A stretch of DNA of 45,546 nt from a virus: positions 1 through 45,546 of the IMG/VR virus record IMGVR_UViG_3300045740_000062, one strand, 5' to 3'. The position numbers and the translations under genes were made by a program. Numbering within the stretch: position 1 is the first letter of the stretch; each line of letters opens with the position of its first letter. Below are positions 15,708 to 27,200 of this stretch, piece by piece. The notes under the pieces were generated by a model. It searched no databases and was not told the DNA's origin. It was given only the letters and a program-made list of their open reading frames with translations.

Positions 15708-17663
15708 ATGGCTGGTGTATCAGTTCGATATGATGAAAGCGGAAACCCTAGTTACTACGCTTCTGTGCCCATGGGCGAAGATAGTGAAGGCGCTCCTATT
15801 TATGAATACGTCAAAGTACCCGCATCCGCAGTCAAAACAGAAACAGTTCAGGTTCCGTATGATTTTGAAACTGGCGGTGGTGGTGGATCGTATCAGCAAT
15901 ACACAATTCCATCAGATGTTTACCAGAAAGCAATTGATTCTGTAACTCCAACTGCTATTCCTAAAAACTATACGCGGCCAGAGGATGTTCAAAAAAGTGG
16001 GGCATTTACTACCCAGTCCGGCGCTGGTGAAAACGTCAATGATTTTTCTTACGGGCAACTCGGAAATATTTATGACGCCATCAACTCTGGCGCTTACAAG
16101 ATTAACGAAGACAAAACAAAAATGTTTACGCCCTACGGGACGTATTCGTTACGATCAATTGGAAATGGGTTGTATGATATTCCTATTGGTGCAAAGTCGG
16201 GAGCGTATAACGTAGCGATTGGCGTAAATGACAAAGGCCAAGCAATATTTAACAAGAATTTTTTAGACAACGGTGCAGTTCGTTACGTTGGCGGGTCGCC
16301 CGGCGGTGGATTGACCAGTCTGGTTCGTGATATTGGGCCTGTTGGAAATATTGCTTTGGCGGTGGCTACTGGTGGTTTGTCTATTCCAGAACAGATTGCC
16401 GCTCAAACCGCTTACAACATGGCTGGCGGTGCAAAATTTGAAGATGCTTTGACACGTGGCGCTTTAACAACTGGAATTAATCAAGGCATAGGTTCTTTGA
16501 CTGGTGGCGCTGATCTTGGTTCTACAAACCCTGCTGACTATGCTGGTTTGCAAAGCGGTCTTGGTGGTGGCGAATTTTATGATTCGCTTGGCGTTGGAGC
16601 CGATGACATCATGACCAGCATTGGTGGCGCTGGTCAGATGGGCGGTGCTACAACTGGCGGAATTGGTGATTTGGTAACTTCAACAACACTGCCAAAAACA
16701 GATTACAGCCTATCTAGTGGAAAAGAAGGGCTTGGGCTAAAGGCCAGCGCGCCAACTACCACCGTTCCAGATTTTTCTGAATTCTCTGAAGTCGGCGGTG
16801 TTGATTACGGCATTTATGAACCCGGCTCTGGTGGTGGCTTGGGTTTAAAGCCGGGCGTCGCAGGCAATTTAGCGTCTATGGGTGGCGGTCAAGGTTTGAC
16901 TGCGCCAGCGTTTGGTCAGCCGGGTTCAATTGTGAGCGAAGGTGGGATCAACACCGGTCTTTTGACGGCAGAAGGATTGGGCGGAAATCTTGGAAAAGAA
17001 CTTGCTGCTATCAATACCGGCGTCCCAACAACAGATACGGGTATTGCGGGGTCAACCGGCAACATAAATACAATTTACGGGCAGGGTGAGGGCGCATTCC
17101 CCGGCACTGAACCGGGAACAGTAGCGTTAGACCAAAGTATGGCAGGGATGGGTGCTCTTACCACCGCTGGAGGCATTGGGCTTGCTGATGCACTTAAATA
17201 TGCCGGCGTTGCTGCATTGGCTTCTACTTTGCTTGGCGGAGGCAAAACTGCCGGTGGCGGTGGCGGGGGTGGCCCGGATCAAACCCCTGTAGGCGCTGGA
17301 CTCAGCCAAGATTACAAGCCGTATCGCTACATGCCGTATGCGGCTGGGGGCGTCACTGCGTTGGCTGGGGGCGGCTACAACCTTGGCGGTTACTCCGATG
17401 GTGGTCGTTTACTGCGCGGTCCCGGCGATGGGGTGTCTGACGACATCCCCGCTATGATTGGCAACAAACAGCCTGCTCGGTTGGCCGATGGAGAGTTTGT
17501 GGTTCCTGCGCGGATTGTGTCTGAGTTGGGCAATGGTTCGACCGAGGCTGGCGCACGCAAACTGTACGCAATGATGGATCGTATCCAAAGCGCCCGTAAA
17601 AAAACTATGGGCAAGAAGCAATTTGCCAAAGACACCAAGGCTGATAAGCAGTTACCCGCATGA
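15708..17663 (+). CDS. Glycine-rich internal-virion-type protein
   Basis: A protein of 651 residues with a strong AAAGGAGTTAAAA leader. It opens with a Tyr/Pro-rich region (VSVRYDESGNPSYYASVPMGEDSEGAPIYEY), continues with long low-complexity Gly/Ala/Thr stretches (residues about 170-540), and ends with a conserved block: YAAGGVTALAGGG, GPGDGVSDDIPAMIGNKQPARLADGEFVVPARIVSELGNGSTEAGARKLYAMMDRI. That end block recurs in large virion proteins of many environmental tailed phages, which is why I place it with ejection or internal core proteins. No enzymatic motif is seen. It overlaps the acetyltransferase gene by ATGA. Confidence 0.62.
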   Translation: MAGVSVRYDESGNPSYYASVPMGEDSEGAPIYEYVKVPASAVKTETVQVPYDFETGGGGGSYQQYTIPSDVYQKAIDSVTPTAIPKNYTRPEDVQKSGAFTTQSGAGENVNDFSYGQLGNIYDAINSGAYKINEDKTKMFTPYGTYSLRSIGNGLYDIPIGAKSGAYNVAIGVNDKGQAIFNKNFLDNGAVRYVGGSPGGGLTSLVRDIGPVGNIALAVATGGLSIPEQIAAQTAYNMAGGAKFEDALTRGALTTGINQGIGSLTGGADLGSTNPADYAGLQSGLGGGEFYDSLGVGADDIMTSIGGAGQMGGATTGGIGDLVTSTTLPKTDYSLSSGKEGLGLKASAPTTTVPDFSEFSEVGGVDYGIYEPGSGGGLGLKPGVAGNLASMGGGQGLTAPAFGQPGSIVSEGGINTGLLTAEGLGGNLGKELAAINTGVPTTDTGIAGSTGNINTIYGQGEGAFPGTEPGTVALDQSMAGMGALTTAGGIGLADALKYAGVAALASTLLGGGKTAGGGGGGGPDQTPVGAGLSQDYKPYRYMPYAAGGVTALAGGGYNLGGYSDGGRLLRGPGDGVSDDIPAMIGNKQPARLADGEFVVPARIVSELGNGSTEAGARKLYAMMDRIQSARKKTMGKKQFAKDTKADKQLPA

Positions 17664-18109
17664 GTGATTTGACCTGCGCCCAAGAGCGGATGTCGGCAAA
17701 TGCGGCAGATATTGCCGTGTTGACCGGTCTGCACTGGAAAGAACTGTATCACTCAAGCGAAGGGTACTCGCCTGACTTTGCGTCCATGCTTTTGTCTGAA
17801 CAAAACGGCGGCGCGGCTTACTTTACCTTACGCACCCCAGAGGGTAAACTAGCGGGACACGCAGGTTTCATGGTGTATCGCAACCCGTTTTACGGGAAAC
17901 TGATTGCCATGGACATCTTCTATTACATCCTGCCGGAGTTCAGGGGGTCTTTTGGCATGTGTAAATTGCTCAAATTTGCTGGGGCTACTATGCGATCTCA
18001 AGGCGTAGATCAAGTTGTTGTGAGCCATCAGCAAAACAATGACCTTTCTTCCATTCTCAAACGCGCTGGCTATGTAAAGGCTGGCGAAACGTATTTCTAC
18101 GAGGGTTAA
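17660..18109 (+). CDS. GNAT-family N-acetyltransferase
   Basis: A protein of 149 residues that would transfer acetyl from acetyl-CoA to an amine. The fold is visible as a helical start, the strand pair AAYFTLRTPEGKLAGHAGFMVY, the core strand LIAMDIFYYILPEFRGSFGMCKLLKFAGATM, where RGSFGM (about residues 94-99) is the acetyl-CoA pyrophosphate loop in R-G-x-x-G-M form, and the closing VDQVVVSHQQNNDLSSILKRAGYVKAGETYFYEG. It is translationally coupled to the genes on either side, both encoding probable virion proteins. The target is unknown; acetylation of a virion or host protein is possible but not shown by the sequence. Confidence 0.82.
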   Translation: MSDLTCAQERMSANAADIAVLTGLHWKELYHSSEGYSPDFASMLLSEQNGGAAYFTLRTPEGKLAGHAGFMVYRNPFYGKLIAMDIFYYILPEFRGSFGMCKLLKFAGATMRSQGVDQVVVSHQQNNDLSSILKRAGYVKAGETYFYEG

Positions 18110-18112
18110 ATC

Positions 18113-19351
18113 ATGGCCGGTCTTTGCCCCACCTCTGCAACACAAACAACCCAGACCACGGCAGGCTTGTCTCCGTGGTCACAGCCTTATGTCAGTTCTA
18201 TGTTGGGGGCGGCGCAACAGCAAGTCTTCAACACCGACCCTGCAACAGGCAAAGTGACTGGCATCGTCCCGTACCTTGCTTATGGCGCACCAGTTGCGGG
18301 TTCTCCCTACATGGCTGGCATGGGTCCCGGCGAACAGGCCGCCGCGCAGGCTTCTGTGGCCGCTCCGAGTCAACTTCAACAGACCGCTTATGGTGCCGCT
18401 CAAGGGATGCAAACGCCGGGTCAGTTTGGCACGGCTACAGACATTGGCACAACCGCCGGGATGGGGTTGTTGAACACGGCTGGTCAGGCTCAAGGTTTAC
18501 AAAATCTGGGTATGCAGGCCGTCCAGCAAGGGCAACGCTACGCTCAAGACATTACTGACCCTACCCGCACCGCTCAGTTTATGTCGCCGTACATGCAAAA
18601 CGTGGTCAATGTCCAGCAACAGCAAGCCCGTCGTCAGGCCGATATAGCCAGCCAAGCACTAGGTGCGCAAGCGGCCCGTTCTGGTGCTTTTGGTGGAGCA
18701 CGAGACGCTATTCAGCGTGCTCAGGCGAACGCAGAGTTACAGCGAAACCTGCAAGGGATTCAGGCTACTGGCCTTCAATCGGCGTTCCAAAACGCTCAAG
18801 CCCAGCAAGCGGCGGCGCAACAGCAGGCTATGACAGGTTTGCAGACCGGCATCCAAGGTTATGGACAAGGCATATCGGGACAAACGGGTGCATACGGACA
18901 AGCCGCTCAAACTGCTCAAGGTTTGGGGCAACTAGGTGGTCAACAGTTGGGTGCCCAACAGTCGATTGCCAACCTTCAGAACGTGCTGGGTCAGCAGGAG
19001 CAGGCCAATCGGCAGGCGGTCATTAACCAAGCCATGCAGAACTTCCAACTCCAGAAGATGTACCCGCAACAGCAGTTGCAGTATCTGAGCAGTATGTTGT
19101 CTGGGTTGCCCGTCAGTTCCCAAGGTTCTGTCAGCCAAATCCCCGGCCCCAATTTGCTGTCACAACTAGGCGGTGCCGGTCTAGCGGCGGCGGGGGCTTA
19201 CGGCTTGTACAACAAGATGACAAACCCTCTCAGTATTTTTGGTGGTGCCTCTGGCGGGTTGCCGCAAGACTTTGAGAAAAAACAAGCACCTCCGCCTAAG
19301 AAAACCAAAGCGCCCATGGGTTTGCAGGCACTGGCACTCTCGAAAATGTAA
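18113..19351 (+). CDS. Gln/Ala-rich internal-virion-type protein
   Basis: A protein of 412 residues. After a short Thr-rich start (ATQTTQTTAGLSPWSQPYVSSMLGAAQQQV) the chain is dominated by Gln, Ala and Gly, with long helical runs such as QARRQADIASQALGAQAARSG and residues about 225-320 rich in QQAAAQQQA-like segments. A hydrophobic Gly/Ala helix near residues 350-368 (LLSQLGGAGLAAAGAYGLY) could insert in a membrane. The end is Lys/Pro-rich (KKQAPPPKKTKAPMG). This composition is usual for ejected inner-core proteins of short-tailed phages. No family name can be given with confidence. Four bases separate it from the acetyltransferase gene. Confidence 0.62.
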   Translation: MAGLCPTSATQTTQTTAGLSPWSQPYVSSMLGAAQQQVFNTDPATGKVTGIVPYLAYGAPVAGSPYMAGMGPGEQAAAQASVAAPSQLQQTAYGAAQGMQTPGQFGTATDIGTTAGMGLLNTAGQAQGLQNLGMQAVQQGQRYAQDITDPTRTAQFMSPYMQNVVNVQQQQARRQADIASQALGAQAARSGAFGGARDAIQRAQANAELQRNLQGIQATGLQSAFQNAQAQQAAAQQQAMTGLQTGIQGYGQGISGQTGAYGQAAQTAQGLGQLGGQQLGAQQSIANLQNVLGQQEQANRQAVINQAMQNFQLQKMYPQQQLQYLSSMLSGLPVSSQGSVSQIPGPNLLSQLGGAGLAAAGAYGLYNKMTNPLSIFGGASGGLPQDFEKKQAPPPKKTKAPMGLQALALSKM

Positions 19352-19360
19352 GGACGCGCC

Positions 19361-21139
19361 ATGATTAACGTCAATCAGATCACCAGTTATCTGTCAAAAC
19401 TGCAACCAGATTCGGCGTTGCAACGCTACGCCATGATGCACAAAGACGACCCGTATATCGTGTCGTTAGCACTGGCCGAGTCAAATCGCCGCAAAGACAC
19501 GCGCATGGGCGCGCAAATGACCACCCCTCAACAACCAAAAGTGGCGGATCAAGCCATTCAAGGTATGGCGGCAGTAGACCCGATGGGCAATTACGCTGGT
19601 ACGCCCATGCCTGAGACCGTTGGTATTGGCCAACTCCCTGCCAAAAACCTTGCCAAAATGGCGGGTGGCGGCATCGTAGCCTTTGCCGATGGTGGGGAGA
19701 CTGATGACGATTACATGTACCCCCCGGGTGAGGTTGTGGCCCGCATGGCGGATGGTGGGATGGTGCCGAGGTATCAAACAGGCGGGGTAATGGGCGACAT
19801 TCCCGGTTTTATTTCTACAGGGCGACCATTTGTTCCCCAGCCCGGGTACCCGGAAAGCCAAACGTACTTGGCACGAAAAATGGACGAACTGGTTGACAAA
19901 GTTCAGCGCGGTATTGCGTCCCCGCAAGAAAAAGCATGGGTCAGTTTGTTTGGTGATGCGGCCAAACAACGCGTGCAAGCACGTCAACAAACAGAACCTT
20001 TGCTTGCACCGGCTACACCCACTGCACCTTCCGCGCCTTCTGCCCCGCGCACTGCTCCCACTGCGGCTGATCTTGGTCCTGTGCCGGGTTCTGACGCTCG
20101 CAGTGTTCTTGGCGGTGCGCCTGTTGGTGCTTCTCCTACTCCTGCTCCTACTCCTGAACGTGCGCAACCCCCTGCCCCCACCACAGGCCGTCCGCCTGCT
20201 ACGGCTGGTTTAGCGTTGACCCCCGAAGCCGTCAAAGAGGAAATGACCAAAATGGGCGTGACGAGCGGCGTACCTCAAGAGATTACGTCAGGGATTGAGG
20301 CTTTGCGTAAGACACAAGAAGACCTAGCCAAACGCAATCTATCTGATATTGAAGCCGAACAAAAAGCCCGTGGCCCTGCTATGGCCGCATTTGAAAAGCG
20401 TTTGAAAGACAAGGAAGGCCGTCTGTCAAAAGAAGAAGGCACGCTTGGCCCCTTGGCGTTGTTGCAAGCCGGTCTCTCTATCATGAGCGGCACATCGCCG
20501 TTTGGCTTGTCGAATATCGGTGCCGGTGCCACTGTCGGCCTAAAAGCCTACACGGAAGGCGTGGACAAGTTGGAACGCGCCAGAGACAAAATCGACGAAG
20601 CGTTTGCCAAAATCGAGGAAGTGCGCCGCAACGAAGGCCGCATGGACGCCAAAGAACTGCGCGACGCCAAGAACTCTATCAACCAAGTCGAGGTTGAGGC
20701 TAAGAAACTGGGCCTCAGCGCCCTTGAGAAAAACTGGGGCTTCAACCGCCAAGACGCAACCAAAGGCTTAGAGTTGCTGTTTCAAAACCGTCGGACTGCG
20801 GTCGAACAAGAAGGGTTGGATCGACGCACTGGTATGGAAATTAGTGCTCGAAAAGAAATTGCAGGCATGCCCACCGCCGACGTTCGGACATACGAAGCCT
20901 TGGGCGCGGCCGCGCCGGGAAGCGCCATCCGCACTGGGTTTGATTTGGCCAAAATTGCCGCCATGCGCGAACGTGCTACTGAGACGTGGTCCAAACTGGC
21001 CTACCCGGCTGGGGGCCTGCCTAACGAAGCGTTTTTGCGTCGGTACCCTACTCCGCAGGCATACGCCGAAGAGGCGTTGCAACAAGCCGCTGGTGGGGGT
21101 GGTGGAAGTGGTGGGACTCCGGCAATTCGTACTCGCTGA
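19361..21139 (+). CDS. Internal-virion-type protein with Pro-rich linker and coiled coil
   Basis: A protein of 592 residues. Residues 1-60 are helical (VNQITSYLSKLQPDSALQRYAMMHKDDPYIVSLALAESNRR), residues about 95-150 hold Gly-rich turns (MAGGGIVAFADGGETDDDY, VARMADGGMVPRYQTGG) also seen in the end of the protein encoded at 15708, and residues about 210-285 are a Pro/Ala/Thr linker. From about 290 to 480 it is a long charged coiled coil (AALRKTQEDLAKRN region, RARDKIDEAFAKIEEVRRNEGRMDAKELRDAKNSI). It ends in a Gly-rich tail. The layout suggests an extended internal or ejection protein acting with the giant protein downstream. Confidence 0.62.
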   Translation: MINVNQITSYLSKLQPDSALQRYAMMHKDDPYIVSLALAESNRRKDTRMGAQMTTPQQPKVADQAIQGMAAVDPMGNYAGTPMPETVGIGQLPAKNLAKMAGGGIVAFADGGETDDDYMYPPGEVVARMADGGMVPRYQTGGVMGDIPGFISTGRPFVPQPGYPESQTYLARKMDELVDKVQRGIASPQEKAWVSLFGDAAKQRVQARQQTEPLLAPATPTAPSAPSAPRTAPTAADLGPVPGSDARSVLGGAPVGASPTPAPTPERAQPPAPTTGRPPATAGLALTPEAVKEEMTKMGVTSGVPQEITSGIEALRKTQEDLAKRNLSDIEAEQKARGPAMAAFEKRLKDKEGRLSKEEGTLGPLALLQAGLSIMSGTSPFGLSNIGAGATVGLKAYTEGVDKLERARDKIDEAFAKIEEVRRNEGRMDAKELRDAKNSINQVEVEAKKLGLSALEKNWGFNRQDATKGLELLFQNRRTAVEQEGLDRRTGMEISARKEIAGMPTADVRTYEALGAAAPGSAIRTGFDLAKIAAMRERATETWSKLAYPAGGLPNEAFLRRYPTPQAYAEEALQQAAGGGGGSGGTPAIRTR

Positions 21140-21145
21140 TGACAA

Positions 21146-21165
21146 ATGCCCGCAGTTGCGGGCAT
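21146..21165 (+). other. Perfect inverted repeat, intergenic hairpin
   Basis: Nine bases (ATGCCCGCA) are followed by GT and the exact reverse complement, a 20-base perfect palindromic hairpin in the 84-base gap between two virion genes. No T-run follows, so it is at best a weak terminator; it may protect the upstream mRNA end or reduce read-through into the giant gene. The hairpin begins with an in-frame ATG for the next gene, but that ATG has no ribosome site and would be buried in the stem. Confidence 0.7.
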
Positions 21166-21223
21166 AATTACTTGTGCGCAAACTCACGGCCCTCGCACAG
21201 CCACTCAAAAATTCGGTGCAGAC

Positions 21224-24200
21224 ATGGTTGATTACGTCAAGTTGCCAGATGGCTCTTTGTTTCCCCGCAACGAGGGTGAGAGTTATGGAGACGCAGTACG
21301 TGCGGCGTACGCAAAGTACCCTGAAGCCTTTGGCGGTGAACCAGTTGCCCAACAAAAGAAAAGCGGTGTTACAGGCGCACTGGGGCTAGGGCTTGAGTCG
21401 CTGGCTTCCAGTTTTCGTACTGCCGCAGGGGCCATCACTGACCCCGAACAAGCCGCACGAGAAGCACTTGTTCGTCAGCAAGCACTAGGTGAGAAGTACG
21501 CCGAGCCAACAAGCCTTGAGCGAGTCAAGAAAGCCTACGAAGAGCAGGGCCTGCTCTCTGCCGCTAAAGAGGTGGCCTCCCAAATCCCCACAGCAATTGC
21601 TGAACAGGCCCCCCAGTTGGGCACCATGTTTGGGGGCGCACGTCTTGGCGCTATGGCCGGTTCTGCGATCGCTCCCGGTGTGGGTACGGTTGCAGGTGGT
21701 GTGTTGGGTGCTGGTGCCGCGCTCCTTCCTCAGTTTTTCGGTTCCAACATTGAGCGGCAAGCCGCAGAGCAGGCCAAGCGCGGTGAACCGATAGACATTA
21801 ACCGAGGCACGGCACTAGGGGCGGCGGCTGGCCAAGCCGCGTTGGAGGCCGCTGGTACTGCGTTTACTTTGGGTGGTCGGCTCGTCAGCAAACTCACCAA
21901 GATTCCTGAAGAAGCACTGCTGTTGGGTAAAGGCAACGCCCAGAAACTGGCCGATGAGCGCCTGCGTGATGTGATTCTTAAAGGCACAGGCCGTGGCTTT
22001 GCCGCCGAGTTGCCGGTAGAAATTGCCCAACAAATGGCCGAGCGGGCGCAGGCTGGCCTGTCCTTGACCGATGCCGATGCCCTGACCGAGTATGGCCAGA
22101 CTGCCTATCAGGTGGGTCTGCTCTCCCCGCTGGGTATCGCTGGCCGTGTGTCTGACCGTGCGGGTGCCCGTGAAGAAGTGGCTCGAACCAAGGCGGAAGA
22201 AGCCGCCCGGGCGGCACAGGAGGCCGAAGCGGCCAAGAGCACGCCTGAAGCGTTAACAAAACTTTACGACAACTTTACACAACTGCAACAGCGTCGGGAT
22301 GCGTTGAATGCACAACTTGAAAAACTCAAGCCTGCCAAGGGTGCGACGGAGGAGCAACGCCAAGCCTATCAGACCGCCAAGGCCGAGCGCGATACTTTCA
22401 TGCGTGAAGAGTTTGTTCCCGTGGCGCAGGAATACAGCAAGCGCAAGGGTGCCATTGAGAAGATGATGGCAGAGCGCCAAAGCGCGTTAGAGACGGCGGT
22501 GGAACAGCCCACTGCCAAACTACCGTTGCCCAGCGATTTGCCCGAAGCAAAGCCTTTCCAATTGTCGCCCACAGCCCGTTTGATGGACGATTTTGATCGC
22601 ATCCGCGCCCAGCATGACCAGATTACAACCAAGTTGGCTGAAGGCCCTGATCTGGATACGCAGGCTACCCTGAACGAACAACGCCGCCAGTTGGAAGCCC
22701 GCATGGCCGAGTTGGCCCCCGCTATTGAAGAGCGTGGTGGTATCACCGACACACAGGCAGACTTTGAGAAGAAGATGAAAGAGGCGGACAAGCAACGCCT
22801 CAAACTGCTGGCCGAGGGTGACTTTGACGGCGCGGACAAAGTAGCCGCCAGAATCAAGGACATGCAGGCACGGCTTCCGTTCTTCCAAGAACTTGCCAGT
22901 GCCCGTGCCACACCCCAAGGCGAGACGCAAAATCTTTTTGCCGAGGCACCTGCCCCCGTCAAAACAGAAGCCCAGTTGGAACAAGAGCGCCAGACTCGGG
23001 AAGAAGAAAAAGCCACAGCCGCCTACATGCGCGGCGAAACCCTTGCGCCTGTTGAAGCCAAAGCCGCCCAAGTCATCCAGCCCAAACAACTGGAAACTGT
23101 GGAAAAGGCCAGAACGCAAGCGGCCACCGCCAACCAAGAACTTGCAACAGCCGCCAAGACCAAAGACACAGACGCCATCTATGCGGCGTTGGATAAGGTC
23201 AATCAGGCAGAGAATGCCACTTCTCGCGCTCAAGCAGACGTGGGTCGCCCTACCCTGAAGCCTGCCATCATTGACATTTTTGATCCGGCCAACATCATTC
23301 GTAACGCCATCCAAAACGGCGACACCAAACTGCTCAGTGACATGGCGGCGCACTCAGACCGGACTGCGCTTACACAGGCACTGGATAAAAACACAGATGA
23401 GCGCACACGACTGATCAACGTGCTGGAGAGCAAACTGGACTTGGCCGGTACCAAGCGCGAACGCGCTGACCTGTTTAGCCAGATTTACGATAGCAAACAA
23501 CAAGCCCAGTTCAAGAACGGCACGTTCTTGGACAAACGCCTTCAAGACATTTACGACAAGGGTGGCCCTGCCGCCGTCGAATCCGAGTGGGTGGCCGACA
23601 AGGTTGAGCCTTTGATGAAGAAGGTCACGACCCCACAAGGCAACGCCAAGAAGTCGTTGTATCAGCAGTTGGTTGAGACTGCCGCCGAACATGCCGAGGC
23701 TGTGGCGCAACTTGAGTCTGGTATCGCAACGCCCACCATGCGTGAGAAGACGGCGGCACTGCAAGCCAAACTTGGCAAGGGCGAGGCTCCAGCCGAACGC
23801 CCGATGAACGAGTCCGAGAAGTACCAACTCCAGCGCCGCATCACGGCTCTTGAGAATAAGTACAAGATGATCGAGGGCAAAGTCACCCCGATCCGTGACG
23901 AGATATTGAAGACCTACAGTAGCCTGTACAAGACAGTGCCGCTGGAGAAGCCGAGTGTGGCCAAGGCTAAAGAACGCGCAGAAGCCGAGGCCGAGGCACG
24001 CAAGCCCAAAGCAAAGTCCCGCACAGCATCCGTTGCCGCCCGTCTGGCGCGTGGCGACGTGCGCCCCGAAGCCGAGTCGTCACCTGAGATGCGCAAACTG
24101 GCCATGGATTTGGGTGAGCAAGCGCCCGAGTACGAGAAGTTTAGCGCGGACATGTTGAAGCGGGCAAAGGCGCTGGAGGCCAAATACGGCAAAAACGACC

Positions 24201-27200
24201 CGGCTGTGACCACGTTCCGCCTCAACATGGCTGACGAACTCAAGGCCAAAGCGTTGGCGTTGGGCAAGAAAACGCCTGAGTACAAGGCTACGCTGAAAGA
24301 GCAGATTGCGTATTTGCAGGAGGTGTTCCCCACCGCTGGTAAGCAGGAAGTACCGACCAAGCGCACGGGTGCCGTGACTCGCAAACAGTCCGCCGCACCT
24401 TCTCGTTTGGTTACATCGTCCCCTGAGAGTCGTGCCACATCTGAAGCCGAAGCCCTGCGCGAACGCCGTCGTTTGTTCAAAGATTTTGAAGAAGCCATTG
24501 CATCGGAGAAAACTGCGTACCGGTTTGGGGAAAAAGAACTTGAGCAAGTGATTGACCCCGCCGAAGCACAAAAAGTTATTGATGGGTTGAAACTGCCTGA
24601 GAACGTCAAGTTTGTCTACGCCGCTACCCCCGGCCAAATCCCTGTGCGCATACTACGCCAAATCCAGAAAGACGGCGTTGATCCCACCACTAATATGATG
24701 CAGGGCGCTGTGTTCCGGGATGGCACCGTGCTTGTGGTAGGCGACCAGCACGCCAACATCAAGGACTTGGAAGAGACGATTGCCCACGAGTTGATCGGCC
24801 ACTATGGCGTGGATACCGTGATCGGTTTGAACCGTCTGCAAGAGTACGCCAACAACACCGACGTGTTGAAACTGGCTGAACAGGTAGGCGGCTCTAAATT
24901 GCAAGCCGAAGTTAAGGCCACCATGGACGCCATGCGCGACCAAGGTGAACCAGAATCTGTTCAAAAACTCCAAGGTATTCGCGAGTTGATTGCGCACACT
25001 GAAGAGGTGCGCATGTCCGAGGGGTTCCGTGACCGCGCCAAGCGTTGGTTGAAAGAACTGATTGGCATGGTGCGTGAAGGTCTGCGTAGCATGGGCCTCA
25101 AGAATTACGCCGAAGCGTCTGCGTCGGATGTGTTCTACATGCTCCGTGCTTCCCGCCGTGCGTTTGCCTCTGGCCAGATTGGGCCATACCGGGGTGCCGA
25201 CGGAAGGACTGCCTTCCGTCTGAAGCGTGAACCCTCGTCCTCCGTGGTGGCAACCGAGCCTTCGTTTGCTGACAAGTTTTTGGGCAACGTCATGGGTCTG
25301 GCTGGCCGTGTGCAGTTTGTTGACCAGTACGCCGCGCTCGATGCCGCTATTAAAAAGGGGCTGACCGAAGGCCAGATCACGTCGCTGGAGGCAGTCAACG
25401 CCCAGTACCTCATGCGCTTTGCCCAACAGCGTAGCCAGTATGCCGGTCAGTTCCTGACCAACGGGCCGTTGAAACTGGAGTTGACACGCAAGGACGGCAT
25501 AACCACCAGTCTCTTCCGTAGCACCAAGGGCGTCAACATGATTGACGTGGCCAACGCCCTGAACGAAGCCAAGTTGGCCAACTCGACTGAGCAAGAGAAC
25601 ATGTTCACGGTCTATCTGGCTGGTGAGCGTGCCAAGCGCGTGGGGTGGGAGAAACTGAACTTCAGCGATTCCGCCAAGGCCAAGGCCGAGTACGACAGCA
25701 TCGTGGCCAGACTGGACGCTGACCCCAAAGCCAAGGCGGCGTTTGAGAAAGCCAAGAAACTGTACCAAGAGTACAACGCAGGACTGCTTGACTTCCTCGT
25801 TGAGACTGGCGTTATGACGCCGGGCAAAGCCGCCGAACTCAAGGCCATCACTTACGTGCCGTACTACCGCGTTAACAAGAACGGTGAAGTGCAGTTGATG
25901 ATTGACCGCGAGACGCCTGTGCGCATCTCCAACATCAAGGACGAGCCACAACTCCAAGCCCTTGTCGGCGGCAACGAGCAGATCATGCCGGTGTTTACCA
26001 GCGCCGTGCAAAACACATTCATGATTGCCAACATGGGCCTGCGCAACCAGACGGTAAAAGAGACCTCGTTCTTGTTGCAAAAACTTGGTGTGGCCAGCCG
26101 TGTTGCACCGGGCAAAGGCCCTGCCAATGCCAACGTAGTGCGGTTCAAAAAGAACGGCGCTGACTACTATGCCCTGATCGACACCGACTTGTACGGCATC
26201 CCCGCCGACTTGATTGTCAAGGGCATGGAAGGTATCAAGACCACCACCCCCGCCATCGTGCGTTTGATGGGTCTGCCTGCCAATGTGCTTCGCAAATTTG
26301 TGACCCGCATGCCTGCGTATGCTGTGCGCCAGATCATTCGTGACCCTTTGAACGCATGGCTGACCACCGGTACTGACGCCACTCCTGTGCTCTCGTCCAT
26401 GAAGGAACTGGCCACCATGGTGGCTGGGCGCAACGAGACCGAGAAGAAACTCATGGAGACCGGCGCTATCAGTAGCAACGTGTTCTCGGGTGACGAGCAA
26501 GACATGGCCAAGTTCTTGAAGGACATCTCTGCTGGCAAATCGTTGTGGGACAAGACGATGGCCAAGGCCGATGCGTTTGCCATGCAGGGCGACGCCGCTA
26601 CCCGCGCCGTTATTTACAAGGACTCAATTGCCAAAGGCATGTCTGAGCAAGAGGCACTGCTTCGCACACTGGAGTCCATGAACTTCAGCCGCCGTGGTGT
26701 GTCGCCCAGCATGCAGATGCTGTCGGTGATGATCCCCTTCTTCAACGCCCAGATTCAAGGTCTGGACGTGATCTACCGAGCGTTTAAAGGCGACATGCCG
26801 TTTAGCGAACAACTCAAGATCAAAGAAAAGATGATGGCGCGTGGTCTGTTGATGGCCATGGGCACGCTGGCCTATGCCGCCTTGATGAGCGACGACGAAG
26901 CGTACAAACGCGCCAAGCCAGAAGAGCGGTTTGCCAACTGGTTCGTGTACGTGCCCGGGGTGTCAGAGCCTGTGCGTGTACCGATCCCGTTTGAATTGGG
27001 CTTCTTGTTCAAGGCTCTGCCCGAGGCCGTCTACGGCATGGCGGCAAACGACGAGAAGGGCGGGAAAACCCTGTCTGGTCTGGGCAAACTGTTGGGACAA
27101 ACCAACCCGTTCAGCCTGCCCCAAGCGGTCAAGCCCATTACCGAGGTCGTGCTCGGCAAGTCGTTCTTCCAAGGTGACATTGAGTCTGCGCGGGAGAAAG

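Noticed and set aside
21146-21223. The upstream ATG as start of the giant gene
   Set aside because: It lies inside a perfect hairpin without a ribosome site, and the protein's natural opening begins at the ATG at 21224.
24653-26500. A 615-codon open frame on the minus strand inside the giant virion gene
   Set aside because: It lies wholly antisense to a well-supported gene, has His/Gly/Val-rich composition typical of a codon-bias shadow, no ribosome site, and no recognisable domain.
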